DNA of 64,000 nucleotides from Symsagittifera roscoffensis. Taxonomy: Eukaryota > Xenacoelomorpha > Acoela > Convolutidae. Location: NCBI RefSeq assembly GCF_963678635.1, contig NC_087065.1, forward strand, positions 53,759,858 to 53,823,857, written 5' to 3'. A program made the translations under genes and the position numbers. Under the pieces are notes generated by a model. The model searched no databases, was not told the DNA's origin, and was given only the letters and a program-made list of their open reading frames with translations. Below, piece by piece: positions 41,407 through 52,765 of this stretch (its first letter is position 1; every line of letters begins with the position of its first letter).

Positions 41407-42447
41407 GTGGATATGTATAGGCAAAGCCTGATAGAAAGAATTCATGAACACGCTACCACCTTGGCCGAAAATGTGTTTGATACTGGCACCGAAGTGTCTT
41501 TTGCGTATGTCTTGGAAGATGGAAAGTTCTTTAGAGGAAAGGTCATTGCAGCCGAGTCTGGTATATATCGTATTTTTATACCAGATATAGAGCGAACCGT
41601 TGAGAAAACATACGCGTCGCTGGTACATGCTGATTTTGACATTTTTGATGATAGCAACTGGCGAATTGCACAGGATAGCTTCAGTATCAACAACAGCCAG
41701 AAAAGTATATATTCCACTCCGAAAGAAAATTGCTCAATAGATACCGGCAATGATCAGCACGTAATGTCAGCAACGCAAACAGGACACAATCATATCTCTT
41801 CCATTAGAGAAGCATCAAAATTTTTGTCGAAACAACTGAATGGAGTTATTTCTTCCCATAATTTAAGTGAAATTGATTTCCTGCTGGACGAGGTGGCCAC
41901 AAAATTTCAACTCCACATGGAACAATTGCAGGTTCCGTTGCTGAATAAAATAGCAGCAACGAATGACTCCAGCCTAATTTTACATGTTTTGAAAGATTGG
42001 CCATTTTCCGAAAATGAGCTATTGAAAACAATGACAACTTATTTTGAACGTAACCCCGACAGAATACAAACGTCAGTAGGACTTATCTACGAATGCGCTC
42101 TCAAAGTTCTGGATTCTGAAAATCAAATGCGTTTGAAAGTTATCATAGATGAACTTCTCCTTAGGAACTTGAAATTCAGAGAAGCGTTTAAACAACGAGT
42201 GAGCAGAAGATTCCTGGAAGAATTTGATTGTCTTCAGTTGGACGATGAATGTGAAGAAAACTTGCTTCAAAATGAAGGTAGGAGAACTATTGCTTTTGAG
42301 AGAGCAAATACTGAGAGAGCAAAAAAATTCCTAACCTCAAATCCTGGTCTCCTACAACACGGTCAAAAGAAAACAATCTTTTCGACATCCAACATTATCA
42401 CAAATTCAAGTCAGACAACAACTTCTTTGTTCGGGCACCTAGACTAG
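41407..42447 (+). CDS. Host-like protein with possible Tudor domain
   Basis: From ATG 41413 (MYRQSLIERIHEH) the frame is open for 344 codons to TAG 42445-42447, with no lesions. Residues 18-70 (FDTGTEVSFAYVLEDGKFFR, GKVIAAESGIYRIFI) have the Gly, Phe-Arg-Gly-Lys-Val and Tyr-x-x-Phe pattern of Tudor domains, which bind methylated Arg or Lys, often in germline RNA complexes; the fit is moderate. The rest is helical and Ser/Thr-rich at the end. The frame is open further upstream to 41242, but that part is LINE tail and the acceptor at 41406 argues against it. It may be the last exon of a longer gene, or an intronless retrogene. No AATAAA was found within 300 bp. Confidence 0.6.
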   Translation: MDMYRQSLIERIHEHATTLAENVFDTGTEVSFAYVLEDGKFFRGKVIAAESGIYRIFIPDIERTVEKTYASLVHADFDIFDDSNWRIAQDSFSINNSQKSIYSTPKENCSIDTGNDQHVMSATQTGHNHISSIREASKFLSKQLNGVISSHNLSEIDFLLDEVATKFQLHMEQLQVPLLNKIAATNDSSLILHVLKDWPFSENELLKTMTTYFERNPDRIQTSVGLIYECALKVLDSENQMRLKVIIDELLLRNLKFREAFKQRVSRRFLEEFDCLQLDDECEENLLQNEGRRTIAFERANTERAKKFLTSNPGLLQHGQKKTIFSTSNIITNSSQTTTSLFGHLD

Positions 42448-42803
42448 CCAACTATTGAAAGCCCTCTTTCCTCATTTATACATTCATTGGTGTTTTTCTT
42501 TAAAACAATACTTTGACTTTAAAAACTCTTGCACCTTTTTTGTAAATTGTAAGTGTTCTATCTGCCGATCCTAAGTCATTCCTTATTTTGTAAGGTACTT
42601 TATATTTATTTTTCTGTTTCATTTATTCAAACCATGTGTTATGTTTAATGGTGTACTTCCTATTTTTATGGAATTGAGTCTTTTACTACTACCACTACTA
42701 CTATTTCTACTACTGCAACCGGGTATAAGGTTTATTTTCCTCTGCTCACAGGTATCTTCGGATTCCTACGTTGTACATATAAATGCCATCTTCGTGTAAT
42801 TTA
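42448..42803. other. AT-rich 3' flank, no gene seen
   Basis: This holds a (TAC)n-like stretch at about 42681-42715 and no coding. It may be the 3' UTR of the gene just upstream. Confidence 0.5.
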
Positions 42804-42969
42804 AGTTAACTTAGATTTTAAAATATCCTCGTTTATTATTAAGCGCAGCGTGTGTCTGCTTAAATTTGACCGTTAAGATTCCACCTGAATCTTTTCAAAG
42901 GAAAGTATTATTAAAAAGAAAAAATTATTTTAGTTGTTTTCCTCAATTTTTTCGGTGTTCAGTGGTTGT
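42804..42969 (+). repeat. 166-bp interspersed repeat, copy 1
   Basis: It is about 95% identical to 59456-59620, the loop of a large inverted repeat. It contains TTATTATTAAGCGCAGCGTG and CCTGAATCTTTTCAAAGG. No inverted arms flank this copy. Confidence 0.8.
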
Positions 42970-43208
42970 ACTAAGACGCTGAATTGACCCATTGACCCGA
43001 ATATATTTTCTTGTCTTTTGCATTTCAAATTCTTTGTTTGAAATCAGTTGAGCTCACATGGGTCAAAGTATCAGCATTTATAAAGCGAGCTCGCGAGCGT
43101 AGTGTCACATATAACGAAGTTCACTTTTTGCCAACTCAAGTCGCAAATTTGATATCATAGTTTCTCTGCTTTTTCCATGGCTAATCCTTGCTTTTCTCTA
43201 AGTGATCT

Positions 43209-43254
43209 TGGCGCAGAGGTGAAACTCGTAATCTCTAGGTCGGTTGTTCAATTC
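43209..43254 (+). ncRNA. tRNA-like Pol III promoter, copy 1 (SINE head)
   Basis: The A box TGGCGCAGAGG (43209-43219) and B box GTTCAATTC (43246-43254) fit the TRGYNNARNGG and GWTCRANNC consensus with normal spacing. The flanking stems do not fold into a full tRNA, so this is a tRNA-derived repeat and not a tRNA gene. Confidence 0.55.
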
Positions 43255-43764
43255 CGGCTCATAGACAAAGTTACTTTCAAGGCTTTTTAAAGCTAAGTTA
43301 TGCTGTTTTGCTTGTGATTGCAAAGTACAGCTTCGTCTCTATTTTGCGCTTGCGATAAGCAGGAGCTATCAAGTCACCCGATGAGCGAAAAAAATCTCAT
43401 GCTTGTGTGTTTTGTGGAGGGGACTTGAGTTATATGATTTTTTTTAGTTTATGAAAACGATTTTTTTCCCGCTCAACGGGTTATTTTTGATTTTGTCAAT
43501 GCAGCGCAAGTTTTGTTTCGCTTTTAAAACATTAAGTTGTCCTACGTGACGTGTGTTTCTTGAAATGCACTTTTTTTGCTCTTTTTACTCTTGCGATCAG
43601 CTTAGTGTATTATTACGAACCTTCTTCTTTTCTAACCTAGCTCGCAAATAAAAGTTCATTGAAAGTGTTCATTTACTGGGAAAGTTGACTGTAGCATTGC
43701 AAATTCTATAGCATCTGTTCTCTGCCTAATTTGTGGCTAGTGTTTGGTGCCTATTAAGCTTCCG

Positions 43765-43818
43765 TGGCTGAGTGGTTAGTGTGTGCGGCTCATAATCTCT
43801 AGGACGCAAGTTCGAATC
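43765..43818 (+). ncRNA. tRNA-like Pol III promoter, copy 2 (SINE head)
   Basis: The A box TGGCTGAGTGG (43765-43775) and B box GTTCGAATC (43810-43818) are perfect consensus matches. The downstream body (43850-44060) recurs at about 52050-52270 without the tRNA head. Probably a SINE. Confidence 0.6.
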
Positions 43819-43849
43819 TCAAAGATTGATTCAAAAGCAGTTGAATCAC

Positions 43850-44060
43850 TTATGATGCTGCTATGCTGCTCACTGCTAAACTTCATAAAAATTCAAATTT
43901 AACTACCGGGTTTTAGTTACTACTGCTATATCTAGAACTCAAACCGTTGTATGTATAATTATATTGTTTTGATATTAAATTTCTACTGATGGTTTTTCGG
44001 CTTCATAGCCGTTGACTTAAGCTCTGTCGTTTTAGTTTCCAAATTATATAGTCTGATGTA
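43850..44060 (+). repeat. Interspersed repeat body, copy 1 (second at 52050-52270)
   Basis: Shared phrases such as ATCACTTATGATGCTGCTAT, TATATCTAGAACTCAAA and CCGTTGACTTAAGCTCTGT occur in the same order in both places, with roughly 85-90% identity by eye. Confidence 0.75.
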
Positions 44061-44699
44061 ACCTGTATCAATTTTAACCTAATTCGACGTTTGCTATTTT
44101 TTTAGCGTCATGGCGCATTCATCCTATAATGGTTGTATCGCAAGTGGTGCGAAGCCCAGCTTCGCTTTTCTGTTAAGTATTTAGTTGTCGGTTTTTTATA
44201 CTACTGTTGTTGCTAAAATTATTACGGCTTTATGATTTAATTATTTTTCCCCAATTGTCAACACCAGTAAATGTAAGCCAAATAGGCCACAATTATCAAA
44301 AGATATTGCTCGTTTAGCCCACAGCTGGAAATAACGTTGCTTGGCATGTTTGCCTAGATTTCCTGTTTGATAAAATCAGGTATATGTGGATGGGATTGGT
44401 TTTTTTTACTTATTTTTTTTTTCAAAAACGAGTGTAGCGATTTTCACTAAAGGGTATCCATAGAAAGTTCGCTGACACTTTTTTGTGCCTGCATACTCCC
44501 TGGTCTCCTTTTACTTACCCCTTTGTGTACAGCCTTCGAAAAAGTCTTTGGGGAAATATTTGACCAATAAATTGGATTTTTTTTTTCGTTTCGTCTAGAA
44601 TTCTACCAAATATGAGATTTTGTTTTCAAGGAATAGAGCGGATTTGCAAAGCTGACGTCCACAAGCAGCTACACCCAGGTCTCTACAAATAGAATTATG

Positions 44700-45320
44700 G
44701 CCCTCGGAATAAACAAATTACCAATTTTTTTGTCGGTTTTCTGATTTTTTTTCTCTCAATAACTACCCTTTTAATCTCAGAATGTGGGTTCATGGAGATA
44801 TCGGGTAAAGCGAAAGCTCCCCTGCATTAGCGGGCATTCACAATTTTTTTACACTAGAAGTTATTGTCCTCGGAAAAATCGAGTTTCTCAGCAATTTGCT
44901 TTCTAAATTTTTTGATTTTTACCGAAAAATCTCCTCCCATATCTAAGATTTTGAGGTCATCCAAAGAACGGGTTGAGGGAAGCTCTTTTGTATACGCCAC
45001 TACGCCGCAGGTTTTTGATGAAAGTTCTGGTCCTCGGAAAAGTCAAAATTTCGCTTTTTGACCGTTTTTTGAGAACTAGTCTGTCAATCTTCGGTTTTTG
45101 GGTTCAATCGATATTAGTCTGGGTGAATCTGTTCTGTAAAAGCGGGCTTCACCCATTTTTTTTTTAAAAACGCTATGATTTTTGGTAGTGTCAACTTGCT
45201 GATTTGTTGACCGTTTTTGCACTACTCTCGATAACTTTCTTGACAAATCTGATATTAGAGGTTTAATCCACACACCAGGTTTTTGGAAGTGTACTATTAT
45301 AAATTGCTATGTCCAGTTTC
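44700..45320 (+). repeat. Diverged ~165-bp subrepeats within the tandem unit
   Basis: Segments beginning CCTCGGAATAAACAAATTAC (44701), CCTCGGAAAAATCGAGTTTC (44868), CCTCGGAAAAGTCAAAATTT (45030) and a weaker one near 45183 repeat with about 165-bp spacing, each followed by a run of T and a 'gggcttcaccc'-type phrase. Confidence 0.6.
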
Positions 45321-48300
45321 TTTTAGAAAAATATGGACTGCAAACAAGTAAAGTTTCGAAACTCTCACCACTTTTTGGAAGTTGTTTGTTTCTACTCGAA
45401 AATTACCGTGCCATTTCTCAGGTTAAGTGTTCAATCGAGAAACCCAATTGTGGGAATCTTCTCTGCTTTACCGGCCACGACGTGCCTTTAGCAGAAAAAG
45501 TTGCGGATTCCGGAAAGTTGAGTTTTTGAACTTGGACCGTTTTTTTGTTGAAATTTTGAATTTTCTTAGCTACCCTATCAAATCCTTAGATGAAAATTTC
45601 AATCCAAAGAAGCGGTGGTGCGAATGTTTCCTGCAGAATCTGGTACTCCTTAATTTTTCGTAAGAGAAAAGTAATGGGAAAACTAAAATCTCTACTATTT
45701 TTCCCCTATTCTTACTTACTTCAGAGATATTTTTGAAATTACGAATTTCTTCCCATATCAGTGTTACAAAATCAAAAAATTATCTCCAAGTTTAGCTGGG
45801 CCCTAGGTATCCTTCATCGAGAAATACGAAGTTTTTAAAATCTTGTTCTTGCAACATTTTTCTTGTTTTTCCCTTGCTGTTTTTATGATTGTGTTTTATC
45901 GCAAGTGGTGCGAGGCTTCGGCTGTGTAAATATTCAGTTTGTTCTTTATTCAATTTTATGTTCTGAAAATATCAATTTCGGGAGAAAAGCTTGAATTTTA
46001 ATAAGCTAAAAATAGCTCTAGTCTAACTCAATTTTTTCTGATTTTTTTTTCAATCAGTTTTTTCTAGTTATTTCTGACTGACTCCTTGATTACTCTTGCG
46101 ATAAGCAGCAAGGGCATTGCAATCGGGTGCTAGACTTTTTTTCCGTAAAAACTTTTTCACAGAATGATCGTTTTAGGAATGGTAAACATCACTTCTGATA
46201 TCCTCAAATTCTTGAATTTCGATTAAAACCCCAATCATTTAATTTAAATAGCTAAAGATTGTTTCAGGTTGTAATTAATTTTTCAAAAAAAATGCATTTT
46301 TTTTGGGTTTCTGATATTCGTCCTAATTTATAGCGGTTCATTTTACGTTTTTTAAAAAGTTAATATATTTTTATCTGGTAGGGTTTTTTGGCTAGGGTTT
46401 ATCCTCAAGGGCTTTGTTCCAATTTAACAGTTTTTACTATTCAGTAATTTGTAAATTTACCACTTCTGATTTTGCGTTAATTATTTTTTTTTTCATTTAT
46501 ATATACAATTTGTTTTTTAGGCTTAGCCAGCATGTATTGCCTAATTGTTAAGGCAAAATTGTTGTATAGGGTTATGTGCTTCAGTATGAATGGGTCGTAA
46601 AGACCTATAAAGTTTCAGTAAATTTTTTATGACAAGTTTTGTTTTCGGCTAAATTGGTTTCGATCCTAATCTTTTCACCTTTGTTGCCGCTCGGTGAATG
46701 ATTTTCAGTAGATTTAAGGCTGTTTTTAAATTTCATTCGATTTAATCATGAAGTTTTTGTAACTGACGTTTTTCCAATTTTTTCCAAGTTTTGTTTTCAA
46801 GTAATTTTTTCAACCTTTTTTCTACGTTTTTTTTTTCAATTTTTGTCCACTGAGTATAGTGTAGATTGTTTTGTACCTTTTGGAATTTTTGTTGAAAATA
46901 TTCTTCTCAATAACTTGAAGTGAATCATCGAATCGTGATGCGTCAATCTGTCCGAGCTTATCTACCAGTTTTTCTATACATTATTTATTTGGATTTTCCT
47001 TGGCATTTGTATAAAAAAAACAGTGCCTTTGTTGACCTGCTTAATAAAATGCCAATAATTTGCAATATTCAATGGTTTTTTACACGAGAAGTCCTGCTAC
47101 TCCTTAATTTTTGTAAGAGAAAGGTAATCTCAAAGTTTTCACAATTCTTATTTAATATAGTATGGAATTTTTTTTAAACGATTTTCGTCCTACATCAGTT
47201 ATACAAATTCAAAAAGCTTCATAAAGCTACCTCCAACTTTAGCTGTGATATGTCAATCCATCCGAGATTATGATTTTTGTTTATCAGGGAAGTTTTTTAA
47301 ACATTATTTATTTGGATTTTTACTGGCTCTTGTTTAAAAAGTCTTCATAGTGACATGTTAAATAAGATGCCAATGTTTGAAGCATTTAATGTTTTTTTTT
47401 TATTTCAACGTTTAAGATTTCCATGGTTATCTTTTTGTTCAACTATACATCTGTTGTAGCATAAATGCTTTAACTGTAGTTTCAAACGCCCTTAGGACCT
47501 CTTTGAAAAACTTAAAAATTTAAACTCGAAGAAAATAAGCTTTTTTTTCAACTTAATTCTTCCATTGTAACATACTTCGGTTTGCTGTTTTTAGCGTCAT
47601 GGTGCAATGATCCTATAATTGTTGTATCGCAAGTAATAGCAAAGCTCAGCTTCGCCTCTGTGTTAAGTTTATAAATGTCGAATTTTTCTCTGCTACTGTT
47701 TTTGGCTAAAATTATGTTGGTTTTATTAGTAGCGTATTTTCTCTCAATTGTCGACACTAGTGTTTTTAAGCGATATAGGTATCAATTATGAACTCATATT
47801 TTTCGTTTGCTTTTTTTTTTTAAATACGAGTGTAGCGATTTTCACAAAAGGGTATTTATAGAAAGTTCGCTTCTACTTTTGTGTGCCTGCATACTCACTG
47901 GTCTCCTTTTACTTACCCCTTTGTGTACAGCCTTCGAAAAAGTCTTTGGGGAAGTATTTGACCAATAAATTGTGTTTTTTTTCGTTTCGTCAAGAATTCT
48001 ACCAAATATGAGATTTTGTTTTCAAGGATTAGAGCGGATTTGCAAAGCTGACGTCCACAAGCAGCTACACCCAGCCTCTTTACCAATAGAATTATGGCCC
48101 TCGGAATAATCAAATTACCAATTTTTTTGTCGGTTTTCATTTTTTTCTCTCAATAACTACCCTTTTAATCTCAGAATGTGGGTTCATGGAGATATCGGGT
48201 AAAGCGAAAGCTCCCCTGCATTAGCGGGCATTCACAATTTTTACACTAGAACTTATTGTCCTCGGAAAAATCGAGTTTCTCAGCATTTGCTTTCTAAATT

Positions 48301-49405
48301 TTTTGATTTTTACCGAAAAATCTCCTCCCATATCTAAGATTTTGAGGTCATCCAAAGAACGGGTTGAGGTAAGCTCTTTTGTATACGCCACTACGTCGCA
48401 GGTTTTTGATGAAAGTTCTGGTCCTCGGAAAAGTCAAAATTTTGCTTTTTGATCGTTTTTCGAGAACTAGTCTGTCAATCCTCGGTTTTTGGGTTCAATC
48501 GATATTAGTCTGGGTGAATCTGTTCTGTAAAAGCGGGCTTCACCCAAATTTTTAAAAAACGCTTTGATTTTTGGTAGTGTCAACTAGCTGATTTGTTGAC
48601 CGTTTTTGCACTTCTCTCAATAACTTTCTTGCCAAATCTGATATCAGAGGTTTAATCCACACACCAGGTTTTTGAAAGCTTACTATTATAAATTGCTACG
48701 TCCAGTTTCTTTTAGAAAAAATATGGACTTCAAACAAGTAAAAGTTTCGAAAATCTCACCACTTTTTGGAAGTTGTGTGTTTCTACTCGAAAATTACCGT
48801 GCCATTTCTCAGGATAAGTGTTCAATCGAGAAACCCAATTGTGGGAATCTTCTCTGCTTTACCGTCCACGACGTGCCTTTAGCAGGAAAACGTTGCGGAT
48901 TCCGGAAAGTTGAGTTTTTGAACTTAGACCGCTTTTTTTAAAGAAAATTTTTTGAATTTTCTTAGCTACCCTATCAAATCCCTAATTGAAAATTTCTATC
49001 CAAAGAAGCGGTGGTGCGAATGTTTCCTGCAGAATCTGGTACTCCTTAATTTTTCGTAAGAGAAAAGTAATGGGAAAACTGTAAAATCTCTACTAATTTT
49101 TCCCTATTCTTACTTCAGAGATATTTTTGAATACGATTTTCTTCCCATATCAGTGTTACAAATTCAAAAAATTATCTCCAACTTTAACTGGGCCCTAGGT
49201 GTCCTTCATCGAGAAATACGAAGTTTTTAGAATTTTGTTCTTGCAACATTTTTCTTGTTTTTCCCTTGCTGTTTTTATGATTGTGTGTTATCACAAGTGG
49301 TGCGAGGCTTCGGCTGTGTAAATATTCAGTTTGTTCTTTATACAATTTAATGTTCTGAAAATATCAATTTCGGGAAAAAAAAGCTTGAAATTTAATAAGC
49401 TAAAA

Positions 49406-49444
49406 CAAGCTCAAGTCTAACTCAATCAGTTAGACTTGAGCTTG
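49406..49444 (+). repeat. Perfect 17-bp hairpin unique to unit 2
   Basis: CAAGCTCAAGTCTAACT (49406-49422) is followed after a 5-bp loop by its exact inverse (49428-49444). The matching place in unit 1 (about 46010-46045) has only the first arm in mutated form. Confidence 0.85.
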
Positions 49445-50870
49445 AGATTTTTTTTCAATCAGTTTTTTCTAGTTATTTCTGACTGACTCCTTGATTACTC
49501 TTGCGATAAGCAGCAAGGGCATTGCAATCGGGTGCTAGACTTTTTTCCGTAAAAACTTTTTCACAGAATGATCGTTTTAAGAATGGTAAACATCACTTCT
49601 GATATCCTCAAATTCTTGAATTTCGAATAAAACCTCAATCATTTAATTATTAAATAGCTAACGACTGTTTCAGATTGTAATTAATTTTTCAAAAAAGAAT
49701 TTATTTTTTTTGGGTTTCTGATATTCGTCCTAATTTATAGCGGTTCATTTTACGTTTTTTAAAAATTTGATATGTTTTATCTGGTAGGGTTTTTTGGCTT
49801 GGGTTTATCCTCAAGGGTTTTGTTCCAATTTAACAGTTTTTACTATTCAGTAATTTGTAAATTTGCCACTTCTGATTTTGCGTTGTTTTTTTTTCCATTT
49901 ATATATACAATTTGTTTTTAGGCTTAGCCAGCATATATTGCCTAATTTTTAAGGCAAAATTGTTGTATAGGGTTATGTGCTTCAGTATGAATGGGTCGTA
50001 AAGACTTATAAAATTTCAGTAAATTTTTTATGACAAGTTTTGTTTTCGGCTAAATTGGTTTCGACCCTAATCTTTTCGCCTTTGTTGCCGCTCGGTGAAT
50101 GATTTTCAATAGTTTTGAGGCTGTTTCTGAATTTCATCCGATTTAATCATGAAATTTTTGTAGCTGACGTTGAAAATGTTCTTCTCATTAACTTGAAGTG
50201 AATAATCGAATCGTGATGTGTCAATCTGTCCGAGCTTATCTATCAGTTTTTCTTTACATTATTTATTTGGATTTTCCTTGGTATTTGTATAAAAAAAACG
50301 GTGCCAATGTTGACCTGTTTAATAAAATGCCAATATTTTGCAATATTTAATGGTTGTTTACACGAGAAGTCCTGCTACTCCCTAATTTTTGTAAGAGAAA
50401 GGTAATCTCAAAGTTTTTCACAATTCTTATTTATTTTAGTATGGATTTTTTTTTAAACGATTTTCGTCCTACATCAGTTATACAAGTTCAAAAAAACTTC
50501 ATAAAGCTACCTCCAACTTTAGCTGTGATGTGGCAATCCATCCGAGATAATGATTTTTGTTTATCAAGTAAGTTTTCTTAGTATTATTTATTTGGATTTT
50601 CACTTGGGACTTAATTAAAAAGTCTTTATAGTGACATGTTAAATAAGATGCCAATGTTTGAAGCATTTAATGTTTTTTTTTTAATTCAACGTTTAAGATT
50701 TCCATGGTTATCTTTTTGTTCAACTATACATCTGTTGTAGCATAAATACTTTAACTGTAGTTTCAAACGCCCTTAGGACCTCCTTGAAAAACTTAAAAAT
50801 TTAAACTCGAAGAAAATAAGCTTTTTTTTTCAACTTAATTCTTCAACTGTAACATACTTCGGTTTGCTGT

Positions 50871-52687
50871 TTTTAGCGTCATGGTGCAATAATCTTATAA
50901 TTGTTGTTTTGCAAGTGGTTCGAAGCTCAGCTTCGCTTCTGTGTTAGGTTTATAATTAGCCTACTTTGCATAGGCTACTTATATAGCTATCGTGAGTCCT
51001 ATGTGGGCGTTTCACAAAATTTTTCTCCATGTGTTTCAGCTAATTGGTAGTCGGCTTCATTTTGGTTGGCTTATTTACTTTTTTTCCTTAAAATGTCTGG
51101 TAGAACTTTGAGATCATTAAGACTCTGCAACCAATTTTGAATGCCATTTATTGAACCCCATTAGAACCTATATGAAAAACTTAAGTAAATTCAAACACAA
51201 AAAAGAATAAGCATTTTTCAACTTCCTTCTTCAATTTTAATTCGAAATTCTGTTAGCTATTTTCAAGCGTCATGGTGCACTCAACCTATATTTGTTATAT
51301 CGCAAAGGGTGCGAAGCTCAGCTTTGCCTCTGTTTTAACTATTTAGTTGTCTTTTTTTTCTGTACTACTGTTTTGGCCAAAATTATGTCGGCTTTTTTTT
51401 AGTAACTTATTTTCTCTCGATATTCGACACCAGTGCTTTCAAGCCAAGTAGGCTGCAAATACCAAAAGATAGTCTTAGCTTAGCTCACAGCTGAAAACAA
51501 TGTTTTCGATTTTCCCTTTTTTCTACACAATTTTGGTTAATCCCATTTTCGATCGAATTCAGGGAACAAGCGCTTAGATTCTTAACAGCGAAAACAGCAC
51601 AAAGCTGCCTCATTTTTTTGGATTTTTTCAATCAGCCTTCATTTTTTATTTTGGACTGACTGCTTAATGAAAAAATGCTTCGAAATTCCACTGTTTTCCA
51701 TTTTAATCTGAGTTTTTATTGCTTATTTTGAATTAATCTTCAAACTATTTGAAGTTTTGCTTTTTTTCTTCAAGATTATTTTTTTAAATCAATTTTATTT
51801 GAAGCAACTGAATCTGTACTTTGGCGATGATCTAAAGTTCAAGCTGCGGATAATAGCATTTCCAACCTGATTGTGATCTTAACTTTTTGCAAGCTGAATT
51901 TTTCTCCTTTTCTCAATCACCTGAAAGGAATCATTGGATCGTGATTTGCCAAACTATCCGAGCTTATGATTTTTATTTATCTATCAATCTAACTATTAAT
52001 TTTTTAATTGGCGTTTTGTCACATCTGTTCTCTGCTTTAGTTCTGACCAGTTAATCACTTATGATGCTGCTATGGAGCTCTCAAGCTAATTTTCAAGAAA
52101 ATTCAAATTTAATTATCGGCTACTAGTTAATACTCATGGTATATCTAGAACTCAAAATATTATAAGTATAATTATAGTGTTTTGAGATTTATTTTCTTCT
52201 TCTGATGGTTTTTTGGCTTCATGACCGTTGACTTAAGCTCTGTAGTTTTAGTTTCTAAGTTATCTAGTCTAATTTGCATATACTACCTTTTATATGGGCG
52301 TTTCATAAATTTTTTTCCTTCATGTGTTTCAGCTTACTGGTAGTCGGCTTCATTTTGGTCGGCTTATTTACTTTTTTTTTCTTAAAATGTCTGGTAGTAC
52401 TCTGAGATCAACAAGACTCTGCCACCAATTTTCGAATGCCCATATTAAACCCCATAAGAACCTCCATGAAAAACATTTTCGATTTGTTTCCCTTTTCTCC
52501 CGCACGATTTTGATTAATCCCACAAATTCAGGGAACAAGAGCTTAGATTTTGTGATTGACAAAAAATTGCTCAAAGCTGCCTCATTTTTTGGATTTTTTT
52601 CTCGATCAACCTTCACCACTTATTTTGGACATTTAGAAAAGTAAGCATGTTTTGCGACTTAATTTTTCAATTGAACATAGTTGGGTT
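50871..52687. other. Partial tandem units and AT-rich filler, no gene
   Basis: Two incomplete unit starts (50871 and 51262), the repeat body at 52050-52270 and otherwise AT-rich sequence. The frames of up to about 100 codons here (for example 52324-52644) are low-complexity and not conserved. Confidence 0.6.
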
Positions 52688-52765
52688 TTAGAGCCATGGT
52701 GCAATGATCCTATAATTGTTGTATCGCAAGTAATAGCAAAGCTCAGCTTCGCCTCTGTGTTAAGT

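Larger units (their letters stand above)
44098..50870 (+). repeat. Tandem array of ~3.3-3.5-kb units
   Basis: Unit 1 (44098-47588) and unit 2 (47589-50870) are collinear over nearly their whole length, about 95% identical. A third start follows at 50871, with short further starts at 51262 and 52688. Each start reads TTTTAGCGTCATGGTGCA or similar and is followed by a GCGAAGC-CCA-GCTTCGC hairpin or a variant. No coding frame is shared between units. Confidence 0.85.

Noticed and set aside
43765-43835. Functional tRNA gene
   Set aside because: Promoter boxes match but acceptor and anticodon stems do not pair properly.
52324-52644. 106-codon frame in the AT-rich region
   Set aside because: Low-complexity Phe/Ser-rich, no start context, overlaps an equally long frame on the other strand.
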